A DNA stretch of 38,023 bases from an uncultured Bacteroidota bacterium (GCA_903926605.1 CAIYJV010000051.1:1-38023), one strand, 5' to 3'. Counted from the stretch's first letter, positions 7,689 to 17,611 are shown. The notes: generated by a model from the sequence alone, not told the origin. Made by a program: numbers and translations.

Positions 7689-9595
7689 TTACCGTTCTTG
7701 ATGTCTTCCACAACCATGGGCTCCAGCAAGGTGCTGATGTCGCCCAGGTTAGACAAATCACCTTCGGCTATCTTCCGCAAAATCCTGCGCATTATTTTAC
7801 CGCTCCTGGTCTTGGGCAATCCAGTGACGAACTGCACCTTGTCGGGGCGCGCAATGGGCCCAATGATCCGGGTCACCGTCTGAAGCAGATCGAGACGGGT
7901 CTGATCCTGGTTTTCGTGCATTTTTTCCAGGATAACGAATGCATAGATGCCCTGACCCTTCAGGTCGTGGGGGAAGCCCACAACTGCGCTTTCAAGTACC
8001 CCTGTATGCATGTTGATAGCATTTTCCACCTCCGCGGTGCCTATTCGGTGTCCACTCACGTTCAGCACATCATCTACCCGTCCCGTAATGCGGTAAAATC
8101 CATTTTCGTCGCGGTAACAACCATCTCCCGTAAAATAATAGCCGGGGTACGTGGTAAAGTAGTTGAGCTTGCAACGTTCATGATCGCCATAGGTAGTGCG
8201 GATGATAGATGGCCAGGGGAAGCGGATACAAAGATTCCCGCTCACGTCATTACCCTCTATTTCCACACCCTTTTCGTCTACCAGAACCGGTTGTATACCG
8301 GGCAGTGGCAGTGTAGCATAGCCGGCTTTCGCCGGTGTGACACCGGCCATGTTAGAGATCATGGTAGCGCCGGTTTCTGTTTGCCACCAGGTGTCTACAA
8401 TAGGGCAGTTTCCCTTGCCGATATGTTCGTGATACCAGCGCCACGCCTCCTCATTTATGGGTTCGCCTACAGTACCCAACACTTTCAGCGAGCTCAGGTC
8501 CTTGCCCACAATGGGCGAGGTGCCGTAGGCCATAAGGCTTCTGATGGCGGTGGGAGCGGTGTAGAGAATATTCACTTTGTGCTTTTCCACGATATCCCAG
8601 AAACGGCCCGCATCGGGCCAGGTAGGTACACCCTCGAACATGAGTGAAGTGCCGCCAGCACACAATATGCTGTACACTATATAGGTATGACCGGTAACCC
8701 AACCGATGTCTGCGGTGCAGAAATGCACATCGCCGGGCTCGTACTGAAACACATTCACAAAGGTGTAAGTGCTATAGACCATATACCCCGCACTAGAATG
8801 CACGACACCCTTTGGCTTGCCGGTAGAGCCCGAAGTATAGAGGATGAACAATGGGTCTTCTGCGTCCATTTCTTCTGCTGCGTAGGGCGGATTGCCCTGT
8901 GTTTCTACTTTTTTTATTTCGTCTTCCCACCACACGTCGCGACCCTTTATCATACTCACGGGCGTATGTGTACGGGTAAGTACGATGACCCTTTTTACAA
9001 AGCGGCAACCTACCAATGCATCGTCTATTGTGTTTTTGAGCGGAATGTCCTTGGCGCCGCGGTATGCCCCGTCGCAGGTGATAATGAACTCTGCCTGGGC
9101 GTCAAACAATCGGTCTGCGATACTTTGTGCGCTGAATCCTCCGAAGATTACAGAGTGTATGGCGCCCACCCGTGCACAGGCCAGCATGGCCACTGGCAAC
9201 TCGGGTACCATGCCCATATAGATACACACCCGGTCTCCTTTTTTTACGCCATTGTTTTTCAGCACATTGGCAAACTGATTTACTTTAAAAAAGAGCTCGT
9301 TGTAGGTCAGGACACGATGGTGTTCTTCGGGGTCATTCGGTTCCCAGATAATTGCCGGCTGATCGCACGACATACGCAGGTGACGGTCCAGACAGTTCTC
9401 GGTAATATTGAGCTTGCCATTTACAAACCACTTCACGTCCGGTTGGTCGAAATTCCATTCCAGTGTTTTATCCCATTTCTTCTTCCATTTGAAGTGCGCC
9501 GCTATACCGGCCCAGAATTTTTCGGGCGACTCCACACTATGTTTGTAGGCTTGCTGATAGTCTGAGAGCGATTTTATCTGAAAAGGAAATGCCAT
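7682..9595 (-). CDS. acs: Acetyl-CoA synthetase (AMP-forming)
   Basis: A 637-residue ANL-superfamily enzyme of normal Acs length. It converts acetate, ATP and CoA to acetyl-CoA, AMP and pyrophosphate in the cytoplasm. Visible motifs are the P-loop YTSGSTGKPKG near residue 255, the WWQTETG motif, the hinge region YTGDG...RITGRVDDVLNVSGHR, and PKTRSGKIMRR near residue 598. That last motif holds the lysine that is reversibly acetylated in characterised Acs enzymes. The start MAFPFQIKSLSDYQ is the first in-frame ATG and fits the family. It is divergent from the GT-C-like gene at 9794; no patZ/sirtuin or actP neighbour is present. Confidence 0.96.
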   Translation of the reverse strand: MAFPFQIKSLSDYQQAYKHSVESPEKFWAGIAAHFKWKKKWDKTLEWNFDQPDVKWFVNGKLNITENCLDRHLRMSCDQPAIIWEPNDPEEHHRVLTYNELFFKVNQFANVLKNNGVKKGDRVCIYMGMVPELPVAMLACARVGAIHSVIFGGFSAQSIADRLFDAQAEFIITCDGAYRGAKDIPLKNTIDDALVGCRFVKRVIVLTRTHTPVSMIKGRDVWWEDEIKKVETQGNPPYAAEEMDAEDPLFILYTSGSTGKPKGVVHSSAGYMVYSTYTFVNVFQYEPGDVHFCTADIGWVTGHTYIVYSILCAGGTSLMFEGVPTWPDAGRFWDIVEKHKVNILYTAPTAIRSLMAYGTSPIVGKDLSSLKVLGTVGEPINEEAWRWYHEHIGKGNCPIVDTWWQTETGATMISNMAGVTPAKAGYATLPLPGIQPVLVDEKGVEIEGNDVSGNLCIRFPWPSIIRTTYGDHERCKLNYFTTYPGYYFTGDGCYRDENGFYRITGRVDDVLNVSGHRIGTAEVENAINMHTGVLESAVVGFPHDLKGQGIYAFVILEKMHENQDQTRLDLLQTVTRIIGPIARPDKVQFVTGLPKTRSGKIMRRILRKIAEGDLSNLGDISTLLEPMVVEDIKNGKV

Positions 9596-9769
9596 GAGGT
9601 GTTGGTTTTACAAGCTAAATTTAGGTAAAATGGCAACTGAAAAATCGGTGGAGCGATTAAATTCCCGGTATGAAGCTGCGCTTATATGCATTCGGTGTTT
9701 CAGATGTCCCCATTTGCACTCTTTCACCGATCGGGCCAGACGTTAATTATTTAGTATTTGACGTTACAT

Positions 9770-9777
9770 TACCTTTG
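9770..9777 (+). promoter_or_regulatory. -7 box upstream of the GT-C-like gene at 9794
   Basis: TACCTTTG matches TAnnTTTG exactly and ends 16 bases before the ATG at 9794. No TTG lies at the expected -33 distance. Confidence 0.45.
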
Positions 9778-9793
9778 TTTTCGCACCAAGGCC

Positions 9794-11503
9794 ATGAGTC
9801 AAAAAAATTTCAACAGTTTATTCATCAGACTTCACCACCTGACCAATGCAGGCTGGAAGCGTTTTCTGGTGCTGTGGGTAGTAGTCTTTGCACTTTACCT
9901 TCCGGCTGCACGTGCAGGATTCGTGGCCGACTTTAGCGGCTGGCTCGACGAGGTGAAGAACCACAGTTTCACCGATAACCTGAACAGGGTTGGTTTTCAG
10001 GGTCAGAGCCTCTACCAGCTGACCCAATTCAACACCTGGTTTTTTTACAAGATTTTTGGTATCCACGAGTGGCCCTGGCATTTGTTGTTCATCACGCTGC
10101 ACGTGGTAAACTGTGTGTTGATACTGGATGTTATAAAGCGGATCTTCAATGCTGTTTTGCTGCCAGACGGCGAGCAGATTGCGTTTGCCGGCGTATTGCT
10201 TTACAGTATCTCGCCCTATCTCTCTGAAACGCTGGTATGGGAACCTTCCTTCCATTTTTTACAGGGATTCTTCCTGATCCTGCTTGTGTTGCGCCTTACG
10301 TTCCAGTATTTTGAGTCGGGGAATATGCGATACGCGTACACTGCATGGATAGTGTATTTCTTATCTACCTTTTCGCTGGAGATCTTTTATATCACACCCT
10401 GGCTGGTGGCTACACAGGCGCTCTTTCTGCTGCTGGCCGGCGGCGAAAAGAACAAACCCTTGCAAATACTGAAAGTTCTGGTTGTGCCCATGCTGCTACT
10501 TTTCGGTTTACACTTGCTCCTGTTCAAACTGGTGTATGGAGGTTGGGTGGCGCACATAGGTACCGGCACCGTGACGGGAATGAAATTTACCGCATGGGGC
10601 AAGCCCCTGAAATATTTGTTCCACCTGCTTTTTCTGGGCAGATTTTTCAGCGCCAGTGTGCGGGATCAAGTGTATGATTTTTGCAGTACACCGGCCGCTA
10701 TTGGTGTGTTCGCTGCCGTAGCTGCAGTACTGACCGGCCTATGGATCGTGAAGTTCAGGAAGCTGAGCGCCACTGCTAAAGTGGCGGGTTTGGTGGGCAT
10801 TTGGTTAATGATAAGTCTGGCTGTGTTGGTGCCACTATGGTTTCAGGAGTTGCAACTCGTTATCTACGACCGGTATGTGTACTTCGCTGCCGCCTGGTTT
10901 TATTTGCTGGTGGCACTATTGGTGGGCAGGATCCGGGTGATGCAACTGGGCGCAGTTATTCTGGTGTGTTTCGCGCTTGTAAATCTGAGGTTCACAATTT
11001 TGGTGAACCGTTATTGGGGTAAATCAGCCAGGGTGATCAGTGGTTTGTTTCACAGATTTCCGGCCTGTCCGGGTAAGACCATTTTGTTGCTCAACATACC
11101 CCAGAACATGAACGGCGTAGCCATGATAGGTGCCGAACAAAGCAGCGAATTCAAATTGTTGCACGATCTGATTCTTCCGGAAAGTATGATAAAGGAGTCT
11201 GTGTTCGATTGCATGGCTTATAATATGCAAACACCCGGCGACGGTGCGCACGTTCGGGTCTTAAACGACAGCACCCTCACCGTAACACTGAATCAATGGG
11301 GTGGCTGGTGGTGGTTTGCTGGCAGAGGTGGCGGAGACTATGCGAATAGTGAATACCGTATCAAAGTGAACAGCACCGGTGCCACAGGTCTTTCTTATGA
11401 TCTGGTTTTGAAAAATCCTGTCAACCATTATGCATTGCTTTACAGCGTGGGTAACCAGTGGAAGGTGGTGGATATGAATTACCGTTCGCAGGATCAATAC
11501 TGA
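9794..11503 (+). CDS. Polytopic membrane protein, divergent GT-C glycosyltransferase-like
   Basis: A 569-residue protein. The ATG at 9794, after the -7 box, is chosen over an upstream in-frame start at 9758. About 9-10 hydrophobic segments cover residues 25-400; the last ~165 residues are soluble, probably periplasmic, and Trp/Gly-rich near NQWGGWWWF. The N-terminal half follows the GT-C/TMTC layout of the two proteins at 15851-19357: an acidic first loop (WLDE, residues 50-53), HLLFITLH (96-103), and SPYLSETLVW where those proteins have HPxLTxAVAW. The GRND motif is missing. A role in transferring sugars from polyprenyl phosphate is inferred; it could be inactive or use a different substrate. 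Confidence 0.7.
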   Translation: MSQKNFNSLFIRLHHLTNAGWKRFLVLWVVVFALYLPAARAGFVADFSGWLDEVKNHSFTDNLNRVGFQGQSLYQLTQFNTWFFYKIFGIHEWPWHLLFITLHVVNCVLILDVIKRIFNAVLLPDGEQIAFAGVLLYSISPYLSETLVWEPSFHFLQGFFLILLVLRLTFQYFESGNMRYAYTAWIVYFLSTFSLEIFYITPWLVATQALFLLLAGGEKNKPLQILKVLVVPMLLLFGLHLLLFKLVYGGWVAHIGTGTVTGMKFTAWGKPLKYLFHLLFLGRFFSASVRDQVYDFCSTPAAIGVFAAVAAVLTGLWIVKFRKLSATAKVAGLVGIWLMISLAVLVPLWFQELQLVIYDRYVYFAAAWFYLLVALLVGRIRVMQLGAVILVCFALVNLRFTILVNRYWGKSARVISGLFHRFPACPGKTILLLNIPQNMNGVAMIGAEQSSEFKLLHDLILPESMIKESVFDCMAYNMQTPGDGAHVRVLNDSTLTVTLNQWGGWWWFAGRGGGDYANSEYRIKVNSTGATGLSYDLVLKNPVNHYALLYSVGNQWKVVDMNYRSQDQY

Positions 11504-11528
11504 GCATCGTACATCAACGAACCCTTTG

Positions 11529-12653
11529 CTAAAAGCCCATTCCAAAGCCGAATTCGGCTAGTTCGGCCACTTCCCGGTGGGCCTTCAGATAGCCACACAG
11601 AAACAGATCTTTTACCCTACCTTTTTCGTGATGGAACAGATACAGATTGCCACCCATTTTCTCGTAAAACGGGCCGAGATCAAGGGCCGCTTGTTTTACA
11701 TAAAAGCCCAGTTGCAACACAACGCCTACACGGCCCAGCAAAAACTCGTTGCCGCAAATTATCGCGCTTTTCCATGAATGTGCTGCCTCTTCGCTGCCAT
11801 AAATATTGTTGTTACGGAGGAAAGCATAAATGCTTTCGTGGTAAGAATAATCAAGGCCACAGAAAAATTTGTTCTTACTGATCCATTTTTTGGTCACAAG
11901 TGCCGAAGCCATATATACGGGGTACGAAGGGCCCTGTGCCGGCGGGGGCTGGTCTAAGGCCAGTCCGACATGAAATGCCATACCCCAGTTGTTGCGAAGT
12001 GGTTTGAGTTCGCGATGCATTTTTTCAGGTTGCGAAGTGATCGGAAAGTACCGTATTCCCAAGTGTGCCCCAGCGAGATTTATACCCAGATTGGGCTGCA
12101 GAAAAGAAGCGTTGGAAATATGGGAAAGATTCAGCCCGGCCTGTATGTCCCAGTGCCGATTGACGTGCAGTCTGAGGTCGGTATTCAGGGTGGCATAGTC
12201 GTTCAAATGACTGCCGATGGCGTTATTGAGCGTGTCTACCGGCGTAAATCTCGAGTAGTGCCGTGTTACAAATCCGGCTCCGTCACCGATTCGAATGGTC
12301 CACTCCAATCGTTTGCCGCTGATGACAGGAAAAGTAATGTTGGGATACAGACTGAAACACCTGCCGTATACCGAATCTATACCGTAGTTGGTGTAGGTTA
12401 TGCCCAGGCCCACGGTAGGATAGCGTCTGCGTTGCTGCCAGGGTTTTTTTCCGTTCGTTTTCCAGATGAGGTTAATGTCCGCGCCTGTGGTCATAGCAGG
12501 GATGGGCAGCATAAATTTTTTGGTGTGCTTGATCACCTTTCCTGCAAACAGGTTTACCTCTGTTCCCATCCCCTCGTTGCCGTTTTGCTGTGCAAGGCAA
12601 CCCACTGAGAAAATACACGTTAAAGTCAATGTCAAAAGCCGTCGGAAAGACAT
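11529..12653 (-). CDS. Acyloxyacyl hydrolase / PagL-like lipid A 3-O-deacylase family protein
   Basis: A 374-residue protein with an N-terminal signal peptide (MSFRRLLTLTLTCIFSVGCLAQ). The start is the ATG at 12651-12653; the open frame reaches a TTG nine bases earlier. The body is beta-rich, as for an outer-membrane barrel. LSHISNASFLQPNLG (H168, S170, N171) matches the H-x-S-N active-site motif of the PagL/acyloxyacyl hydrolase family, which removes an acyl chain from lipid A in the outer membrane. The protein is about twice the length of Pseudomonas PagL, with extra C-terminal strands. It converges with the GT-C-like gene, only 25 bases apart. Function is likely but substrate is not proven. 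Confidence 0.8.
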   Translation of the reverse strand: MSFRRLLTLTLTCIFSVGCLAQQNGNEGMGTEVNLFAGKVIKHTKKFMLPIPAMTTGADINLIWKTNGKKPWQQRRRYPTVGLGITYTNYGIDSVYGRCFSLYPNITFPVISGKRLEWTIRIGDGAGFVTRHYSRFTPVDTLNNAIGSHLNDYATLNTDLRLHVNRHWDIQAGLNLSHISNASFLQPNLGINLAGAHLGIRYFPITSQPEKMHRELKPLRNNWGMAFHVGLALDQPPPAQGPSYPVYMASALVTKKWISKNKFFCGLDYSYHESIYAFLRNNNIYGSEEAAHSWKSAIICGNEFLLGRVGVVLQLGFYVKQAALDLGPFYEKMGGNLYLFHHEKGRVKDLFLCGYLKAHREVAELAEFGFGMGF

Positions 12654-12659
12654 AACGGG

Positions 12660-12667
12660 CAAATATA
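12660..12667 (-). promoter_or_regulatory. -7 box of the PagL-like gene
   Basis: On the minus strand TATATTTG fits TAnnTTTG exactly. It ends only seven bases before the ATG, so transcription would begin at or very near the start codon. Confidence 0.4.
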
Positions 12668-12683
12668 TACTCTTTTAAAAAGG

Positions 12684-12719
12684 AGAAGCTGCATCTGTTA
12701 AATTATCGATGCAGCTTCT
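12684..12719 (-). terminator. Rho-independent terminator of the lipoprotein gene
   Basis: An 11-bp perfect stem, AGAAGCTGCAT (12684-12694) with ATGCAGCTTCT (12709-12719), has a 14-base loop. Read leftward it is followed by CCTTTTT. It lies 33 bases past the stop of the lipoprotein gene and before the PagL-like gene. Confidence 0.75.
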
Positions 12720-12752
12720 ACAAAAATATTTGGTCGCATTAACACGGCTTGA

Positions 12753-13319
12753 TTACCATTTGGCGAAATTGAAATAACCGTTGGACACGTTTACGATACG
12801 TCCCTGCGAGTCTTCCAGTTCACCGTAAAACTGTCCTTGCAAATATCCGTGTGTACCCAAAAGAAAAGTATCGCTTTTTACCACGTATACGCCACCACTG
12901 TAGTTGGGTGCGTTGTAGGTCCAGTAGATATATTTGTCGGGAACCGAACTGCTGTCAGAGTATTTGAAGTACTGTTCGGTAAAATTGCGTCCCATAGAGT
13001 ATTTGTTTCCCGGATAAATAGAACCCAGCCATACACCGATTATTTTTTTGCCCCCCTGCGACCCAAAGAATATGTTGTAACCGCCTGAATACTGATAATC
13101 TACATGGTCCGCCACCCAATTTGTGGTAGACCCGTCGGTATTGGTGATTACTGCACTCATAGGCGCAGTTCCGGACCAATCGAAACTAGACATTGTTGGT
13201 GTAAGAGGGTTGGCGCTATTGTTGCTAGCTGAACCCGGATTGGCGTTGTATGCTTTGGTGCATGATGCAAAATAAATCAAACTGCCGCACACCATTAAAT
13301 ATATAAATAAATTTTTCAT
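12753..13319 (-). CDS. Hypothetical lipoprotein
   Basis: A 188-residue protein starting at the ATG 13317-13319; the frame is open to a TTG 15 bases upstream. MKNLFIYLMVCGSLIYFASC is a lipoprotein signal with the acylated Cys at residue 20. A Ser/Asn/Pro-rich spacer follows, then one beta-rich domain of ~140 residues with many Tyr and Gly residues. I do not recognise the domain; its look resembles the small uncharacterised lipoproteins common in Bacteroidota. A near-consensus -7 box (TACCTTTA, minus strand, 13338-13345) precedes it. Confidence 0.75.
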   Translation of the reverse strand: MKNLFIYLMVCGSLIYFASCTKAYNANPGSASNNSANPLTPTMSSFDWSGTAPMSAVITNTDGSTTNWVADHVDYQYSGGYNIFFGSQGGKKIIGVWLGSIYPGNKYSMGRNFTEQYFKYSDSSSVPDKYIYWTYNAPNYSGGVYVVKSDTFLLGTHGYLQGQFYGELEDSQGRIVNVSNGYFNFAKW

Positions 13320-13381
13320 AATGCTAAATTGCAATAGTAAAGGTAAGAGATTTTAAAAGAATTCATTAGTGGATAACAGAT

Positions 13382-13389
13382 TAAATTTG
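13382..13389 (+). promoter_or_regulatory. -7 box of the DUF5686 gene
   Basis: TAAATTTG fits TAnnTTTG exactly and ends 12 bases before the ATG at 13402. No TTG is seen at -33. Confidence 0.45.
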
Positions 13390-13401
13390 CCTTATAACGC
13401 A

Positions 13402-15841
13402 ATGCGCCGGTTTTTATTATTTCTTTTTAACTGTATGTTTATTTTTTCGGGGATCGGTGCCGCCCAGCCGGGTGTGCACCAGGTTCTTGATGCCAGAAAC
13501 AGGAGCGAGATACCATTTGCGACCATAAAATTAGATAACCGGGGCAGGGGGCATTATTGGAGATTTGCATGGAAAATTCAGTCTGGAAGGAAAGGATTAT
13601 AAGGATTTCCCCAGAATAGTGGTGTCGTGCCTCGGGTATGAGCCAGACACCATTGCGACTGATACCCTGGGCTATGTTGTGTTCTTGCGGCGCTCAGGGA
13701 GCGAGCTGAGTGAAATTGCCTTTACTCCCGACTATGCAAAGATTCACAGGGTGCTGGACCAGGCCGTTGCCCACAAACTACAGAATAATCCAGACAGGCT
13801 GGATTGGTACCAGTGCAAAGTGTATTATAAAATGATAGTCGATGCGGGGCGGACAGACTCACTTAAAAACGAACAGAAAGCGGAGGATAAAAAACTGCGC
13901 GAATTTCTGAGCAATCAGCACCTGATGCTGAGTGAAACCTACAGCAGGCGCACCTGGCGCAAGCCGGGGCAGTTGCAGGAAGATGTGTTGCTGAACAAAT
14001 TTTCCGGATTCAATAAAACCATGTTTACCAGTCTGGTTACCGATGTGCTGCCATTTCATGCCTATGCAGACTACCTGACCATTAACGGCAAGGATTACCA
14101 CAACCCGGTGAGCAAGGCATCTGGGAAATATTACAAATTCAACCTGAAGGATGAGTTGATCTCGGGTGCTGATACGACGTGGATACTCAGTTTTTTTCCG
14201 CTGGGACATAGGGCAAACGAGATGAAGGGAAGCGTCTATATTCATTCAGGTAGTTTCGCAATTACCAATTTCGTCGGCGATGCGACCGATACGCTGCTGC
14301 ACCTGACAGCCCGTATGGAACAACAATACGCCGAAACCGGCGGCAAAGCCGGACCGACAGTCTGGTTTCCAAAACACCTTAACTACCTCATACATTGGCA
14401 GCAAGATGTGAATGGTAAAAAGCTGCAACTGGATATGAAGGGCTCTACTGATATTGACTCTGTGAACTTTCATGAAGACGAGGCTTTCAAATTTGACAAA
14501 GGACATACCATGCGCATTGCTGCAACTGCTGCATACGCAGACGATAGCGCTTTACGGCTCATAAGACCCGCACCCTTGGATGCGAAAGAACGTAGATCGT
14601 ACCAGATAATAGACAGCGTAGGTAAAAAAGCGGAACTGGATAAAAAAATGAGTTTTTTCGCGCACAGTGCCGATTGGAAATTTCCGGTTTTCTGCTTCGA
14701 CCTCGATGCCCGGAAATTGATAGCTTATAACGATAAGGAAGGTTTGAGATTGGGTGCAGGTATACAGACAAATGACAGGGTGAGCAAATGGTTTTCGGTG
14801 GGGGGATATGGGGGGTATGGTTTTATGGACAATCAGACCAAGTTCGGCGTTTTTGGCGAGCTATACTTCGACCGGTACAAAGAGTTCTCGCTTCACGGTG
14901 AGTATTCCGACGACGTTGCAGATCCCGGCAGGGTTCAGTTGTTTGACGATATCGACAAGAACTATCTCAATTCCTACCTCTTATGGCGTACGGACCGGAA
15001 GCGTTCTTATTTGGTCTCTCTGCACAAAAAAACGGGATTCTGGAGCTGGCAGTTGTCGGCTTCGCGCGACTTCCTTCAGCCTCAGTACAATTACCAGTTC
15101 GTTTCTGGTGGCCATGCGTATGCGGCTTACAACGACAAACAGGCAGACCTGCGAGTGCGTTATGCATTCGGGGAGACCACGGCACCTTTTTTTAATACTT
15201 ATTATAGTCTCGGCACCAAGTATCCCGTTTGTTATCTCAAGGTAACTTGTGGCGTGCTGGATTCGGGAAGTCTTCATACGCCGTATACTCAGTTGACCGG
15301 TGCGGTCGTATGGAACAAGCACCTGAACAGAATAGGATACGAACATATCCGTGTTGAAGGTGGTGTCTCCTTATGCGATGGCCCGCTACCGCTCAGTAAA
15401 ATATTTGCCGCAAACGGATATAACTACGTCATGACAGGCGCCAATCCCTCCATTTATACTTTGGGTGGGATGATGACCATGACTCCCTACCAAGGCTATT
15501 CAGATCGGTTCGTGAACCTGATCTTTCGCCATGATCTTGACTGGAAATTGTTTTCGCTGGAGTCTGCCCGGACCGTGTATAGCAGCAGGCCGCGCCCATG
15601 TCTGCAGTACAACTTGCTTTTGGGCGGTTTAGCCCATAGGGATGCGCACCAGGGTATTGAGTTTTTGGTTCCCGATGCACCCTACCAGGAAATAGGAATG
15701 TTACTCAAAGACTTGCTTCGTATCAGATATGCAGGTCTTTACTATCTCACATTCGACTACGGTTGTTTCTTACACGCGACTGCCCATCCAGATGCGGGTA
15801 AGGACACCAGAATGGTTTTTGGTGTGGGGCTTGATCTGTGA
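13402..15841 (+). CDS. DUF5686 / carboxypeptidase-regulatory-like domain protein, apparent frameshift near 13551
   Basis: Two overlapping frames make one gene. The first, from the ATG at 13402, gives a signal peptide (MRRFLLFLFNCMFIFSGIGAAQ) and the start of a CarboxypepD_reg-like domain (VLDARNRSEIPFATIKLD). The second, open from about 13535 to 15841, continues it (DLHGKFSLEGK...VVSCLGYEPDT) and carries the DUF5686 body (SETYSRRTWRKPGQ, FKF-like segments, then about 15 beta strands ending VFGVGLDL). Removing one G from the GGGGG run at 13547-13551 restores a continuous reading (RGIIGDLHGKF). DUF5686 proteins are outer-membrane-barrel-like and of unknown function. Without the correction, translation stops at 13602, or begins at an internal TTG (13565) without a signal peptide. 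Confidence 0.8.
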
Positions 15842-15850
15842 TGCGGCCTG

Positions 15851-17587
15851 TTAAATATGGTATTGCTGCAGAATGTTTTCGGGCACCGGAAGACCCAGTT
15901 CTTTCATGTGCCGTGCCTGATACACGATCTTGTTGATCTGATTGGTGGTCAGGTATAACACCAACAGGTTGTTGTTTGCTTCGCTACCTTCCTTGCTGGT
16001 TTCGGGTTCTGTTTTCAGGAATTCCTGCAGGTACGCAATGGCACCATTGTTGTCGCCACGTTCAACTGACACTCTAGCCAGATAAAAATTGCATTTGTAG
16101 AAGCCGGAAATACCTTTTTCCGTCAACAAATAGGGCTCTGATATCAGAATCGAGTCCCTTTTATTAGTATTGATCAGCATCTCGGCATAAAAAAAGTTGG
16201 CATATTTTTCCTTAGGGTTGAGCTGAAAGGCTTTGCGGATCAATGCGCATTTTTTATCAAGATTGTCTTCGTATTCCGACAGGTGCAGATTGGCGAATGC
16301 CGAGCTGGGAGAGGTCTCCACAGCCTGTGACCAAAATTCATTGGGGTCGGAGAAATTCTGTTCATGAGAAAAAGTTTTGCCCGCTGTGATGCAGATAATT
16401 ACGATAGAATATATAAGCACCTGACCTTCGGTATACTTGCCATTAAACAAAATAGTTTCAGGAACCAATAACAATACGCCGATAATGGGCAGGTATAGCC
16501 TGTGTTCAAAAGTCTGATCGTTGAGACCGGCCGGTACGATCAGAGCCGGGATAAGAAACAGGACAAAGAAGATAACGCCGCCGGTGATTTTCATTTTGTC
16601 TTTGGCGGGTGAAAAGTAAATGGCAGCGATTGTAATGATTATAGCGATGATGCCATAGTAGTAAACAGTTTCCTGTTGTGTCGGGAACACACTGAGGTCA
16701 AAAGGCAATATGATCTTGCCAAAATATTGTATCAACAATGGCAGGCGGTGCAACAGTTCAGACAGAAATCCATTTTCATAGGTAACATTCTGGGTAGTGG
16801 CCATTTTTCTGGCTACAAACCATATTACCAGACACGCCGCCCAAAGAGCGTACTGCAGAAGCAACTTTTTGTTGGCAATTTTGTAACCGGCAAAAAACAT
16901 GTACAATACCATAATGGCGGCAGGCGCGAAAACCGCCGTCTCCTTGGTAAACAGCGCCAGGAGCAGAAAAAGCACTGACCAGCCCAGATTTTTACGCGTT
17001 CCGTCTGAGGTGAAGCGCATAGAATGATTCATAAAGGCGAGTACAAATATGGCTAGTAACGTGTCGTTGCGTCCCGGAATCCAAGCCACGGCTTGTGTGA
17101 GCACCGGGTGGATCGCGAAAAAGGCCGCGAGAATAAAAGCCTTGAGCGTTTTTATCTCCAGTTTCAGGAACAGCTTGAACAACAACACAACAGCAATACT
17201 GTGCAATGCAATGTTCACCAAATGGTAGAGAAAAATGTTTTGTCCGTGTCCGCTCAGCCAATAGTTAATGATCATGGAATCCATGAATACCGGGCGGTAG
17301 TACGGGTCTTTCAGCGCATCAAACAGTCCGCGGTTAAAGGAAAGAAACAGGTTTTTAAATTGTTCATTGTAGACATGAAAGTCGCGGATGAATATCGAGT
17401 CGTCCAGTTCTGTCAATCCAAACTTGAGGCTGGGTGCGTACGCGATGAAAGAAATTAAAACAAGCCATGCTAAAGGATAACCGATGAGATTGGGTTCAGG
17501 TTTTATTTTTTCTGACAAATTGATAGAATTTGCCGCCTTTGTGAGCACACGGCTGCCCTGGGTTTTTATGTTGGACTTTTTAGCCAC
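15851..17587 (-). CDS. TMTC-like membrane glycosyltransferase (GT-C) with C-terminal TPR-like repeats
   Basis: The chosen start is the GTG at 17585-17587, giving 578 residues. The longer open frame begins at a TTG (17647) upstream of the promoter, so it cannot be used by that transcript. About 10 membrane segments span residues ~38-415; the last ~150 residues are TPR-like helices (ETSPSSAFANLHLSEY, FQLNPKEKYANFFYAE). GT-C/TMTC hallmarks are the first-loop LDD (61-63), YYRP (96-99), HLVN (122-125) and HPVLTQAVAWIPGRND (160-175). In eukaryotes TMTC proteins are O-mannosyltransferases of cadherins. Donor and acceptor here are unknown; a polyprenyl-phosphate sugar is likely. It is the downstream copy of a tandem pair. 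Confidence 0.78.
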   Translation of the reverse strand: MAKKSNIKTQGSRVLTKAANSINLSEKIKPEPNLIGYPLAWLVLISFIAYAPSLKFGLTELDDSIFIRDFHVYNEQFKNLFLSFNRGLFDALKDPYYRPVFMDSMIINYWLSGHGQNIFLYHLVNIALHSIAVVLLFKLFLKLEIKTLKAFILAAFFAIHPVLTQAVAWIPGRNDTLLAIFVLAFMNHSMRFTSDGTRKNLGWSVLFLLLALFTKETAVFAPAAIMVLYMFFAGYKIANKKLLLQYALWAACLVIWFVARKMATTQNVTYENGFLSELLHRLPLLIQYFGKIILPFDLSVFPTQQETVYYYGIIAIIITIAAIYFSPAKDKMKITGGVIFFVLFLIPALIVPAGLNDQTFEHRLYLPIIGVLLLVPETILFNGKYTEGQVLIYSIVIICITAGKTFSHEQNFSDPNEFWSQAVETSPSSAFANLHLSEYEDNLDKKCALIRKAFQLNPKEKYANFFYAEMLINTNKRDSILISEPYLLTEKGISGFYKCNFYLARVSVERGDNNGAIAYLQEFLKTEPETSKEGSEANNNLLVLYLTTNQINKIVYQARHMKELGLPVPENILQQYHI

Positions 17588-17611
17588 GAATAGAATAGTT
17601 ATTATTAATGG

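Noticed and set aside
8687-9565. 292-codon plus-strand open frame opposite acs
   Set aside because: Shadow of acs; composition is not protein-like and no start context is seen.
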